Assembly (NCBI GenBank): GCA_023391175.1
Contig: JAEWBL010000616.1
Location: forward strand, 1-12,761
Reading direction: 5' to 3'
DNA from: Pseudomonadota bacterium
GTDB lineage: Bacteria > Pseudomonadota > Alphaproteobacteria > Rhizobiales > Xanthobacteraceae
DNA: 12,761 bases
The notes under the pieces were generated by a model, which was not told the origin of the DNA, did no database searches, and saw only the letters and a list, made by a program, of their open reading frames with translations. Of this stretch, positions 1-8,837 are shown piece by piece. The first letter of the stretch is position 1, and each line of letters opens with the position of its first letter. Made by a program: the position numbers and the translations under genes.

Positions 1-1289
1 GCATCCAGCCGGCCGATGGTGGAAACCAGCGCGTAGGCCGCCACCACCCGATCGCGCTGGGCGACGACGAGGGACGACTGCGAGTTGGTCAGGTCGCGCT
101 GGGCGTTCAGCACGTCGGTGGTGGTGCGCTGGCCCACCCGCCATTCCTCGCGGACGCCTTCGAGGGCCAGCGTATTGGCGGCTACGGAGGCCTGCGCCGC
201 CTGGATCTGCGCCTTCGCGGCCTCGAGCGCACCCCAATACTGCACCGCCTGGGCGCGGATGGTGTCGCGGTTGACGTCCACTTCGATGCGCGCCTGCGTC
301 AGCAGTTCCTTGGCCTGACGGATGTTCGCGTATTCGACACCGCCCTGGTAGATCGGAACCGAGAGATTGAGCGTCACGGCGGCGCCGGACTGCGAATCCA
401 CCGAGAAGTTCTGGTCGTAGGACTGGGAAAGCTGGCCCTGAAGCGAGAGGTTCGGCATCAGCCCGCCCTCAGCCACCTTCACCTGGAACATCGCCGCATC
501 CACGGCAAATTCGGACGCCTTGACCGCGGGATGATTGTTGAGACCGGTGGAAATCACCTTGTCCACGGACGGCGGCAGCGTGGCCTCGATGGGGCGCGGT
601 GTCGTGAGCTTGCCCGGCTCGACGCCGATCACCTGACGATAGTTCGCCTTCGCCGTCGACAGGTTCGCCACGGCCTGGCTCACCTGATACTGTGCGTCCG
701 CCACCCGGGCCTCCGCCTGGGCCACGTCGGTGCGGGTCACTTCGCCCACGTTGAAGCGGTCGCGGGTGGCGCGCAATTCCTGCTGGAACGCCGCGAGGCT
801 CTGATTCTGCAGGTCCAGCAGGGCGATGGCCTGGATGACGTTCATATAGGCGGTGACGCCGTTCAGCAGCACCGACTGCTCGGTGTTGCGCAGCGTCTCG
901 CGCGAACCGCGCACCTGCGCTTCCGCGTTGCGGGTCTGGTTCGCGGTGACGAAGCCGTTGAACAGCGTATACGCCGCATTCAGCGCGAATGCCCGCGGCC
1001 AGAGCCATCCATTGGTCTTCACGCCCGAAGCCTGCTGCTTGGCGTATTCCGGCCCGGCCTGCGCCGTCGCGTTCAGGGTTGGGCGATAGCCGGACAGAGC
1101 CTGCGGCACGGTTTCATCCGTCGCGCGGGTTCCGGCACGCTGGGCATTCAGCGTGGGGTTGTTCGTGTAGGCCATGGCCAGCGCCTGATCCAGCGACTGG
1201 GCTGACGCGACACCCATAGCCAAAGCAAAGACACTGACGCCCGCCAAACATGCAACACCGCTTCGGCGAATGCGCTTTGCAACCGACAT
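1..1289 (-). CDS. tolC: TolC-family outer-membrane efflux/type I secretion protein, 3' end cut by window edge
   Basis: Outer-membrane channel of the TolC family, which forms the trimeric exit duct for type I secretion systems and tripartite efflux pumps. The reading frame runs without a stop from the ATG at 1289 to the window edge (429 complete codons). Residues 1-30 are a signal peptide with a basic start (KRIRR), a hydrophobic core and an ASA-Q cleavage site. The mature protein opens with the family-typical SLDQALAMAYTNNPTLNAQRA. Two OEP repeats are visible, including FNVGEVTRTDVAQAEARV, VPIYQGGVEYANIRQA and VGQRTTTDVLNAQRDL. The frame ends at YALVSTIGRLD, which in rhizobial homologues lies close to the C-terminus, so probably only a few dozen residues are missing. 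GGGAG six bases before the ATG supports this start. The methyltransferase gene lies 157 bases upstream on the same strand. Family identity is secure; the exact pump it serves is unknown. Confidence 0.95.
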   Translation of the reverse strand, partial: MSVAKRIRRSGVACLAGVSVFALAMGVASAQSLDQALAMAYTNNPTLNAQRAGTRATDETVPQALSGYRPTLNATAQAGPEYAKQQASGVKTNGWLWPRAFALNAAYTLFNGFVTANQTRNAEAQVRGSRETLRNTEQSVLLNGVTAYMNVIQAIALLDLQNQSLAAFQQELRATRDRFNVGEVTRTDVAQAEARVADAQYQVSQAVANLSTAKANYRQVIGVEPGKLTTPRPIEATLPPSVDKVISTGLNNHPAVKASEFAVDAAMFQVKVAEGGLMPNLSLQGQLSQSYDQNFSVDSQSGAAVTLNLSVPIYQGGVEYANIRQAKELLTQARIEVDVNRDTIRAQAVQYWGALEAAKAQIQAAQASVAANTLALEGVREEWRVGQRTTTDVLNAQRDLTNSQSSLVVAQRDRVVAAYALVSTIGRLD

Positions 1290-1296
1290 CCCAATC

Positions 1297-1386
1297 TCCC
1301 GATCCGACACGGCCATGCAGACTCGCCGCACCGACTCTGCCGCGCGGTAACTTTTCGGTAAGATATCGGTCCCGATCCCGATCCGA
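1297..1386. repeat. Pair of 11-base direct repeats upstream of tolC
   Basis: TCCCGATCCGA occurs at 1297-1307 and again at 1376-1386, 79 bases apart, in the gap between the methyltransferase stop and the tolC start. A further partial copy (TCCCGATCCC) precedes the second repeat. The copy nearer the gene overlaps the ribosome-binding site of tolC. They could be regulator-binding sites or leader structure, or simply chance in GC-rich DNA. Only the repetition is seen; any function is inference. Confidence 0.35.
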
Positions 1387-1446
1387 AACTGACCGGTTCG
1401 ATCAAAGCGGCGTTTTCAGCCTACCGCTGCAAACGCGCCACACTGG

Positions 1447-2109
1447 TCAGAAAGTGAAGCGGGGAGCGGCTTTGAAGCCGGGGAGCGGCGGAACGGCCGC
1501 GTTGAACGCGACGCGTTCGCTCACGGAACCTGCCACTTTGGTAAACACGCAGGCCTTCCCCGCCCCGCCGTGACCGACCACCGCGACGAGGCGCCCGCCT
1601 TCCTTGACCTGCTCGAACAGGGCGGCCGGCACTTCGTCCACAGAGCCGTTGAGGAGGATGAGGTCGTAGGGCGCTTCGGCCTTCCAGCCCGCGTTCAGCG
1701 GCCCCTGCATCACCGCCACGTTGGCGACGCCGATCTCGGCGAGGGTGGCAGTCGCGGTCGCGGCGAGGCCGGCATCTTCTTCCACGGCCACGACCTGCTG
1801 GGCGAGGCGGGAGAGAACGGCGGCCGAATAGCCGGTGCCGCCGCCGATATCGAGCACGTGGTCATGCTCCTGCACGTCCGCCTCCTGGATGAGGCGCGCG
1901 AGGATCATCGGCTCGATGAGGTAGCGGGTGGGGTTGCCGGAGGTCAAAGCGAGGTCGTCGTCGATGTAGGCGAGCGACTTGAGCTGGGCCGGGACGAAAA
2001 GCTCGCGCGGGATTTCAAGCATCGCACCGACGATGCCCGGATCGGTGACGTTGTTGGTGCGCACCTGCCCGTCAACCATGCCGCGGCGAAGCTCGACGTA
2101 ATCGATCAT
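1447..2109 (-). CDS. Protein-L-isoaspartate O-methyltransferase-like protein
   Basis: SAM-dependent methyltransferase of the PIMT (Pcm) family, 220 residues. Classical members methylate isoaspartyl residues in damaged proteins. Motif I for SAM binding is HVLDIGGGTGYSAAVLSRLA; VVAVEED follows as the acidic ribose-binding strand. APYDLILLNGSVDEVPAALFEQVKEGGRLV is motifs II-III, where the family usually has APFDAIIVTAA, and PPLPGF is near the end. The region that in classical PIMT reads GQTISQP is here SGNPTRYLIEP, so the conserved substrate-contacting serine motif is absent. This is typical of a rhizobial subgroup that sits next to tolC. An ATG six codons upstream (2127) is possible, but the one at 2109 has GGAG at an eight-base spacing. 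No gene is seen in the 243 bases between it and the divergent haemoglobin gene. Methyltransferase fold is certain; isoaspartyl activity is doubtful. Confidence 0.9.
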   Translation of the reverse strand: MIDYVELRRGMVDGQVRTNNVTDPGIVGAMLEIPRELFVPAQLKSLAYIDDDLALTSGNPTRYLIEPMILARLIQEADVQEHDHVLDIGGGTGYSAAVLSRLAQQVVAVEEDAGLAATATATLAEIGVANVAVMQGPLNAGWKAEAPYDLILLNGSVDEVPAALFEQVKEGGRLVAVVGHGGAGKACVFTKVAGSVSERVAFNAAVPPLPGFKAAPRFTF

Positions 2110-2117
2110 TTTCCCGT

Positions 2118-2121
2118 CTCC
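2118..2121 (-). promoter_or_regulatory. Ribosome-binding site that decides the methyltransferase start
   Basis: GGAG on the minus strand sits eight bases before the ATG at 2109. The alternative in-frame ATG at 2127 has its purine run directly abutting it with no spacing, so 2109 is preferred. Confidence 0.6.
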
Positions 2122-2337
2122 GGCCATCCCCTTGGCCCGGGGCGCTCAGCGGAGGCGTGTCCCGTGCCGTCGGGCTCAAGAGCCATATTGCCGCCCCTTT
2201 TGCAAGGCGCCCCTCGGGGTCGGCGAGGGCGTGGACGGGCTCATGTGGCCGCAAGTCGCATGGTTCCGGACCGAGAGCGGCGGGAGTGTCCTGCCCCCTG
2301 ACACAGGCGCGGGCCGATCCCCGCGCCGGCCGCCGCC

Positions 2338-2344
2338 GAGGAGG
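2338..2344 (+). promoter_or_regulatory. Ribosome-binding site of the truncated haemoglobin gene
   Basis: GAGGAGG lies eight bases before the ATG at 2353, a near-ideal Shine-Dalgarno sequence that fixes the start and suggests efficient translation. Confidence 0.7.
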
Positions 2345-2352
2345 CGCGACGC

Positions 2353-2808
2353 ATGACGGCAACCGACATCCCCTCCCCTCCTGCATCGCAGGACCCGCAA
2401 CCCGAGGGCCTCGACGAAGCCGCGATCCATCGTCTGGTCCATACCTTCTACGCGCGCGTGCAGAAGGATGCGCTGCTCGGACCCATCTTCGGTGGACGCA
2501 TCGCCGACGCGGCCTGGCCGGTGCATCTCGCCAAGATGTGCGACTTCTGGTCGTCGGTGCTGCTGAAGTCGGGCCGCTACGAGGGCCGCCCCCTGCCGCC
2601 GCACCTGGCGCTGGGCAGCGATGCCGGCGAACCGCAATTCGCGCGCTGGCTGGCCCTGTTCCGCCCGACCGCCATCGAGGTGCTGCCACCCGATGCCGCG
2701 CAGCTGGCCATCGCCCATGCCGAGCGGATGGCCTATTCCTTCCGGCTCGCGATTGCTTTCCACAAGGGCGAGGACACCACCCGGATCATCCCCTACGGCC
2801 ACAGCTGA
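2353..2808 (+). CDS. Group III truncated haemoglobin
   Basis: Small haem protein of 151 residues with the 2-on-2 globin fold, cytoplasmic. Group III members such as Campylobacter Ctb bind oxygen tightly and are linked to respiration or nitric oxide and peroxide handling. Visible landmarks: HTFYARV with Tyr33 at B10; the GPIF turn at 43-46; HLAKMCDFW with His58 at distal E7 and the conserved FW at 65-66; PLPPHL with proximal His84 at F8; and WLALF with Trp99 at G8. All key group III residues are therefore present. The first 19 residues are a Pro-rich, probably disordered extension. Length fits the family once this tail is allowed for. It is a single gene: divergent from the methyltransferase and convergent with the secreted protein 41 bases downstream. 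Class is secure; the physiological ligand cannot be read from the sequence. Confidence 0.93.
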   Translation: MTATDIPSPPASQDPQPEGLDEAAIHRLVHTFYARVQKDALLGPIFGGRIADAAWPVHLAKMCDFWSSVLLKSGRYEGRPLPPHLALGSDAGEPQFARWLALFRPTAIEVLPPDAAQLAIAHAERMAYSFRLAIAFHKGEDTTRIIPYGHS

Positions 2809-2849
2809 GCGGAAAGCGGAGCCCGCCGGTCCCGCCTTCCGGGCGCCCG

Positions 2850-4547
2850 TCAAAGCTGCTTGTCGGTGGTGCTGATGAACTTCATGCCGCTCGCGGTTTC
2901 GAGGTTGGTGAGCGCCGCGTCGATCACGGAGAAGATGGTCGCCCGGGCCGATGCCTTGCTCAGGTCAAGCTTGGCCGAGCTTGCGACCTTGAGCTTGGTC
3001 AGCGCCGAAGAGAAGGCCGCGCTCGCCTGCGCCGAAGTGTAGAATTGCGCGGGGTTCGTGCCGTTGGAATAGGACAGGGTCTGGGCAACCCTTGAGAAAA
3101 CATTGGCCAGCGCGCTCATGTTGAAGACGACGCTGTTGGTCGGCGTCGTCTTGAGGGACGGGCTCGTGGTCGGGATCGGGTTGTTGTAGAGCTGGTCCAG
3201 GTAATAATTGACCTGATACGGATACTGAACGTAGGTATCCGAGCTTCCCCAGGCCGACGTATAGCTGTTCACCGATGTCACGGTGGCGGCCGTCGCCGTC
3301 GCGCCGAGATTGCTGTAGCGGGACACGAGCGGTCCGTAGAAGCCCTGATTGTAGGCGACGTTCAGGATCACATCGAGGAAGCTGTTCGGCAGCGTCGTGA
3401 AATTCTTCAGCGCCGCATCGAAGGCCGGCTCCCACGGGGTAGTCCAGCCCCCCGCACCCTTCCCGGTAACATTCAATGCAACCAGATCGTTGTAGTGGAA
3501 GTACGCGACCAGGGCTGGGCCGTAGTATTTGTTGTTGAAGGAAGCCGGCGTCGCCTTGGTGTATTGCGTGGCCGCATTGGCCATGGTGAAGCCGATGTTC
3601 TTCTGGATTGCCACATAATTTATGAGCGAGTGGCCTTTGGGCTGGTAGCTGCCAGAAACCATGTCCGCAGCATAGTTGTTGATCTGGTAGGGGCCGCCCT
3701 GGCCGACGCCCATGACCGCCTGCTGGTTTGCATTCGGATCAATGAGGTCGCTGCTCGCCCGGTAATATTGGGTCGCGATATTTTCCTGGAGCAGCTGCGC
3801 GAAGATGGATCCGTAGAGATAATCCTTGTTGTACTGGATACCGGGAAACCCTTCATCAATGAGATGGCCCAGCAGCACTCCGGCGATGATGTTCGACATG
3901 ATCAGGTCGTCGAAATTTCCGCCTGTGAGGGTGAGCGAATCCTGGGCGGTGCCCACACCGAGCAGCAGATGGAAATTGATTGTCCCGGCGCTGGCCGTGC
4001 TCGGCGGGGGGGCACTGAGGGTCGTGACGGCGACCGGTGCCGATTTGGCCGAAGCACCGACCGAATCCACCGCCGCAACGGCGAAGCTGTAAGACGTGAG
4101 AGGTGTCAGGCCGGACAGCGTCACGCTGGCGCCTGCTGATGTCGTCGTCAGGGTGCCGTTCGTATAGATCTGGTAGCCGGTGATGGTGCAGTTCGCCACC
4201 GTCACCGGGGTCCATGTCAGCGTCGTCGCATTGCCTGTGGTTCCGGATGCGGCAAGGCCCGTGGGGACCGGCGGCACCGCAGTGCAATTGGAGCAGGATC
4301 CGGACTGGGTCCACGGCTGGCCGCTGCCCGACCCGCCGTTGTTGGTGGCGGGGTCCTGATTCTGGGTCCACCAATTGGCGCGATAGATGATGCCATTCTC
4401 GCTGGCCTGCGCGCCCGCCAGGTAGACGGACGATGAGTTCCAGGCTGCAGGGCAGGACTGGGCCCATGCCGATCCCGCAATCCAGGAGGTGAAGGCGGAC
4501 ACCAGGACGACGGACGTGGCGTGACGAATCCTCATGGCAGCCCCCAT
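2850..4547 (-). CDS. Secreted protein: CBM5/12 chitin-binding-like module, FnIII domain, unknown C-terminal domain
   Basis: Exported protein of 565 residues from the chosen ATG (AAGGG seven bases upstream; a second ATG at 4535 is nearly as good). Residues 1-29 are a signal peptide ending SAWA-Q. Residues 32-85 resemble a CBM5/12 chitin-binding module: AWNSSSVYLAGAQASENGII, then the aromatic run YRANWWTQNQDP and the closing GQPWTQSGSC, with cysteines at 32, 85 and 88. Residues about 93-177 form a fibronectin type III domain (PTGLAAS, ITGYQIYTNG, LTPLTSYSFAVAAVDSVG). After a Pro/Ser linker, about 190-565 is a large domain I do not recognise, rich in Asn, Tyr, Ser and Thr. It contains QENIATQYY (Glu255) followed by GVGQGGPYQINNY (279-291), loosely like the Glu plus GLMQ pattern of lysozyme-fold transglycosylases. 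The module order suggests an extracellular enzyme acting on chitin or another glycan. The secretion and binding modules are well supported; catalysis is inferred. Base composition looks less GC-rich than its neighbours. Confidence 0.85.
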   Translation of the reverse strand: MGAAMRIRHATSVVLVSAFTSWIAGSAWAQSCPAAWNSSSVYLAGAQASENGIIYRANWWTQNQDPATNNGGSGSGQPWTQSGSCSNCTAVPPVPTGLAASGTTGNATTLTWTPVTVANCTITGYQIYTNGTLTTTSAGASVTLSGLTPLTSYSFAVAAVDSVGASAKSAPVAVTTLSAPPPSTASAGTINFHLLLGVGTAQDSLTLTGGNFDDLIMSNIIAGVLLGHLIDEGFPGIQYNKDYLYGSIFAQLLQENIATQYYRASSDLIDPNANQQAVMGVGQGGPYQINNYAADMVSGSYQPKGHSLINYVAIQKNIGFTMANAATQYTKATPASFNNKYYGPALVAYFHYNDLVALNVTGKGAGGWTTPWEPAFDAALKNFTTLPNSFLDVILNVAYNQGFYGPLVSRYSNLGATATAATVTSVNSYTSAWGSSDTYVQYPYQVNYYLDQLYNNPIPTTSPSLKTTPTNSVVFNMSALANVFSRVAQTLSYSNGTNPAQFYTSAQASAAFSSALTKLKVASSAKLDLSKASARATIFSVIDAALTNLETASGMKFISTTDKQL

Positions 4548-4570
4548 TTGACAGCCCTTATGGCGGTAGC

Positions 4571-4598
4571 TGTATAGGGCAGCGGATACTTCTGTCGA
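4571..4598 (-). promoter_or_regulatory. Candidate sigma70-type promoter for the secreted CBM protein
   Basis: On the minus strand TCGACA (4593-4598; five of six matches to TTGACA) is separated by 16 bases from TATACA (4571-4576; four of six to TATAAT). The predicted transcript would start near 4565, about 18 bases before the ATG at 4547. This leaves room for the AAGGG ribosome-binding site and argues against the longer reading from 4697. Confidence 0.45.
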
Positions 4599-4823
4599 TA
4601 GGCAAAGGTCTGGCTTGGCAACATCTGCCGCGTCGAAGCTATGGCGCCTTGGATTTCCGGACGGCACACGGCTCTCGCCTACTCCATCGCCTTCCACGAG
4701 GGTGAAGCCACCGACGCATCAGGCCCACGGGCGGCCGCGCCCCTCGACGGACAGGCTTCCCTTGGGTAATAAAGCTGCGGGGGCAACGGCCCTGCCGGAT
4801 TCAGCTTCACCCTGGAAAAGCGA

Positions 4824-5804
4824 TTGTCGATAACGATTGCCGCGGTCATCCCCCTCTACAATGGCGCGCCCTTTATCGGTGCTGCGCTTGGCAGCGTGCT
4901 GAATCAGACCCGTCCACCGGATGAAGTCATCGTCGTCAACGACGGCTCCACCGACGAGGGGCCGGCGATCGTCCAGGGGCTTGCGCGGGATCATCCGGTC
5001 CGCCTGCTGAACAAGCCGAACGGCGGGCAGTCCTCGGCCCGCAATCTCGCAATCCGCCAGACCTCCTGCTCCCATATCGCGCTCCTGGATCAGGACGACA
5101 TCTGGTACGAGGACCATCTCGCCCTGCTGCAACAGCCTTTCGTGAACGCGGAGATCCGCCGGCTTGGCCTCGTCTACGGCAACCTCGACCAGATCGACCG
5201 CAATGGCCGGTTGATTACGGAACATTGCCTCGACCAGGTGCCGACGGCCCATCCCAAGCGCTCGCTGCTCCAGTGCCTGGAGCATGACATGTTCATCCTG
5301 CCCGGCGCCTCGCTGGTGGAGCGACAGGCCATGCTCGATGCGGGCCTCTTCGACGAGCGCCTCTCCGGCTACGAGGACGACGACCTGTTCGTCCGCCTCT
5401 ACTCGATGGGCGTGAAGAGCCGCTATCTCGACAAGGCCGTCACCATGTGGCGCATCTATCCGCAATCCACCTCCTTCAGCGCCCGCATGGCGAAATCGCG
5501 GATGATCTATTTCGCCAAGCTGATCGAGGCCCATCCGGACGAGCCCCGCCTCGGGCTTTTCTGGCGGCGCGATGTCATTGCACCCCGCTTTGCGAAGATT
5601 CTCCGAAACGAGTTCATTGACGCATCGAGGGCCAGGGACTGGCCCCGCGTCGAGCGCGCATGGGAGGATCTGAAAATCGTAACGCGCCACATGAAAAGCA
5701 GCGTTCAGGCGCGGATGACGTTGCTGGGGCCGCTGATCGGCGCCGCCCTTGCTGGCCGGCTGCCCAGCCTGTCGCGCCGGCTGCTGCGGCACACCTTGCG
5801 TTGA
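4824..5804 (+). CDS. Family 2 glycosyltransferase
   Basis: GT-A fold glycosyltransferase of family GT2, 326 residues, which moves a sugar from a nucleotide-sugar donor to a glycan or lipid acceptor at the cytoplasmic membrane face. The N-terminus AAVIPLYNGAPFIGAALGSVLNQT is the classic GT2 opening. VVNDGSTDEG places the uridine-binding Asp at 40. NGGQSSARNLAI is the donor-site loop, LLDQDDIW (87-94) is the metal-binding DXD region, and GYEDDDLFVRL (182-190) supplies the ED catalytic-base motif. The last 130 residues are basic and helical and may touch the membrane. The start is a TTG with GGA seven bases upstream; no in-frame ATG fits before the catalytic domain. There is no sugar-biosynthesis or polymerase neighbour, so the product (surface polysaccharide, LPS or glycoprotein) is unknown. 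It is divergent from the secreted CBM gene, with 276 bases between them. Confidence 0.92.
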   Translation: MSITIAAVIPLYNGAPFIGAALGSVLNQTRPPDEVIVVNDGSTDEGPAIVQGLARDHPVRLLNKPNGGQSSARNLAIRQTSCSHIALLDQDDIWYEDHLALLQQPFVNAEIRRLGLVYGNLDQIDRNGRLITEHCLDQVPTAHPKRSLLQCLEHDMFILPGASLVERQAMLDAGLFDERLSGYEDDDLFVRLYSMGVKSRYLDKAVTMWRIYPQSTSFSARMAKSRMIYFAKLIEAHPDEPRLGLFWRRDVIAPRFAKILRNEFIDASRARDWPRVERAWEDLKIVTRHMKSSVQARMTLLGPLIGAALAGRLPSLSRRLLRHTLR

Positions 5805-5845
5805 TCGCCTGAGCAGCGAAGGCGGGGGACAATCCCAACCGGCGC

Positions 5846-5874
5846 TTGCGCCGCCTGGGCGAACGCCTTAAGAA
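5846..5874 (+). promoter_or_regulatory. Weak candidate promoter for tRNA-Cys
   Basis: TTGCGC (5846-5851) and TAAGAA (5869-5874) are 17 bases apart and end 13 bases before the mature tRNA. Spacing and position suit a tRNA promoter, but the -10 match is poor. The -35 lies in a small inverted repeat (CGGCG-CTTG-CGCCG, 5840-5853) that could also be the end of the glycosyltransferase transcript. Confidence 0.3.
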
Positions 5875-5887
5875 CACGCGCTCGTGA

Positions 5888-5961
5888 GGCCACGTGGCGG
5901 AGTGGTTACGCAGCGGACTGCAAATCCGTGTACGGGGGTTCGATTCCCTCCGTGGCCTCCA
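5888..5961 (+). tRNA. tRNA-Cys (anticodon GCA)
   Basis: Complete 74-nt cloverleaf including encoded CCA. The acceptor stem GGCCACG pairs with CGTGGCC, with discriminator U as expected for tRNA-Cys. The anticodon stem GCGGA/TCCGT encloses CTGCAAA, giving anticodon GCA. The T-loop GTTCGATTC is intact. Confidence 0.96.
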
Positions 5962-6107
5962 GTTTTCCGCGAAAATCCAGGCCAGTGACCCGCTTCCGCC
6001 CGCTTAGCGGTGCTGCGATGCAGCACGCCTTCGGGCCTGCAAGTTGACTTGGCTCCCTGCTGGCGGTTCATGGGGACACCGAAGCGGTCCCGCATCCGGA
6101 CGCCGCC

Positions 6108-6111
6108 GGAG
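6108..6111 (+). promoter_or_regulatory. Ribosome-binding site that decides the ABC exporter start
   Basis: GGAG lies six bases before the ATG at 6118 and directly abuts the ATG at 6112. It therefore favours 6118 over 6112 and over the upstream in-frame GTG at 6010, which would add 36 residues without exporter similarity. Confidence 0.6.
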
Positions 6112-6117
6112 ATGTAC

Positions 6118-7968
<1,851 letters not shown>

Positions 7969-7976
7969 AGAATCCT

Positions 7977-8004
7977 GCACCGGCGCCACTTTGTGCGCCG
8001 GTGC
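7977..8004 (+). terminator. Strong hairpin after the ABC exporter
   Basis: GCACCGGCGC (7977-7986) pairs perfectly with GCGCCGGTGC (7995-8004) around an eight-base loop, starting eight bases after the stop codon. There is no clear U-tract after it, so it may be a weak intrinsic terminator or an mRNA 3'-end stabiliser. Confidence 0.5.
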
Positions 8005-8037
8005 GGCAACTTCCCCTGGAAAAGCGCGTCTTACGGC

Positions 8038-8066
8038 TTCACAAGCGGCGATGTGGTTGCTATATC
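8038..8066 (+). promoter_or_regulatory. Promoter of tRNA-Asn
   Basis: TTCACA (8038-8043; five of six to TTGACA) and TATATC (8061-8066; four of six to TATAAT) are separated by exactly 17 bases. The predicted start near 8073 is about 20 bases before the mature tRNA, as usual for stable RNA genes. Confidence 0.6.
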
Positions 8067-8092
8067 GCCGGCCTCGGTCGCGAGACCCACGG

Positions 8093-8168
8093 TCCCTGAT
8101 AGCTCAGTTGGTAGAGCGTTCGACTGTTAATCGAATGGTCGCAGGTTCGAGTCCTGCTCAGGGAGCCA
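8093..8168 (+). tRNA. tRNA-Asn (anticodon GTT)
   Basis: Complete 76-nt tRNA with encoded CCA. The acceptor stem TCCCTGA pairs with TCAGGGA, with discriminator G as in tRNA-Asn. D-arm TAGCTCAGTTGGTAGAGC, anticodon loop CTGTTAA giving GTT, and T-loop GTTCGAGTC are all canonical. Confidence 0.97.
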
Positions 8169-8358
8169 TCTTTACCTCCACCTCGCAACAGTCTCCTTTC
8201 CCGCTTTGGGTTGGCGATCTTCGCCCGCTCCTGCTGTTCGGTGCCGGCAGCGGACATCCGGTTGCGGATGCCTCGAACCGAGTGCCGACCGAGCATGAGC
8301 CCGCCCCCTTGCGCCACTCCTTCTGAAAATGTAGCAACGAAGCCGTTCGGCGGAATGT

Positions 8359-8435
8359 CGGAGCATAGCGCAGCCTGGTAGCGCATCTGCTTTGGGAGCA
8401 GAGGGTCGCAGGTTCAAATCCTGCTGCTCCGACCA
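8359..8435 (+). tRNA. tRNA-Pro (anticodon TGG)
   Basis: Complete 77-nt tRNA with encoded CCA. Acceptor stem CGGAGCA pairs with TGCTCCG and the discriminator is A. Anticodon stem TCTGC/GCAGA encloses TTTGGGA, giving anticodon TGG. The T-loop GTTCAAATC is intact. No convincing promoter was found in the 190 bases after tRNA-Asn, so the two may share a transcript. Confidence 0.97.
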
Positions 8436-8469
8436 CCCTTCCCAGGCACCTCCTCATCGCCCTGACGGC

Positions 8470-8616
8470 TCACCGTCCAGGCGGGTCGACCTTCACGCCG
8501 TTGGGCCCGATCTCGATCTGCATCGTGTTGCGGTCGCGCTCATAGGCCTGATAGGCGAACACGCCGCCGACAACGACGAGGATCGCGATCACTCCATAGA
8601 GGACGCTGCGCGGCAT
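8470..8616 (-). CDS. Small single-pass membrane protein, 48 residues
   Basis: Unrecognised small protein. Residues 5-22 (VLYGVIAILVVVGGVFAY) form one strongly hydrophobic transmembrane helix after a short basic start. The 26-residue tail carries the acidic-basic stretch QAYERDRN, then MQIEIGPNGVKVDPPGR, with an IEIGPNGVKV pattern of alternating polar and hydrophobic residues that could form a beta hairpin. The ATG at 8616 is chosen because GGGAG lies eight bases upstream and the hydrophobic segment starts right after it; a longer frame back to 8727 has no such site and looks non-coding. It converges on tRNA-Pro, whose end is 34 bases away. Likely a real small inner-membrane gene; function unknown. 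Confidence 0.6.
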   Translation of the reverse strand: MPRSVLYGVIAILVVVGGVFAYQAYERDRNTMQIEIGPNGVKVDPPGR

Positions 8617-8837
8617 TCTGGCTGCTCCCGTTGTGAACTGGCTGACGGGAGCGGCAACGCCTTCGCTTGTCCGATTGTTCCGCAGCGGCCAAGTCAGGGC
8701 TAGTCTTGCCGGCAGGTGCTGCGGCACCGTGCGGACGACTCAGCCGGCCAGGAGACGGCGGGTTGGCCGCTGGGCTGATTCCACGATGCGGCAAGGCTTG
8801 CGCCGCGAGGCAGGATTTTCAGGAAGGAAGATTGCAA

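Noticed and set aside
1360..1365. TATCTT on the minus strand as -10 of a tolC promoter
   Set aside because: The sequence 17 bases upstream (TTTCGG) is a poor -35, so the site is no better than chance.
2809..2849. Possible bidirectional terminator between the convergent haemoglobin and CBM genes
   Set aside because: The only stem found is GCCCG/CGGGC with a 14-base loop and no U-tract, too weak to call.
4719..5792. 357-codon frame opposite the glycosyltransferase
   Set aside because: Shadow of the GT2 gene, whose DXD and ED motifs are all on the plus strand.
6010..6117. Longer start (GTG) for the ABC exporter
   Set aside because: The added 36 residues have no exporter similarity, and GGAG at 6108-6111 supports the ATG at 6118.
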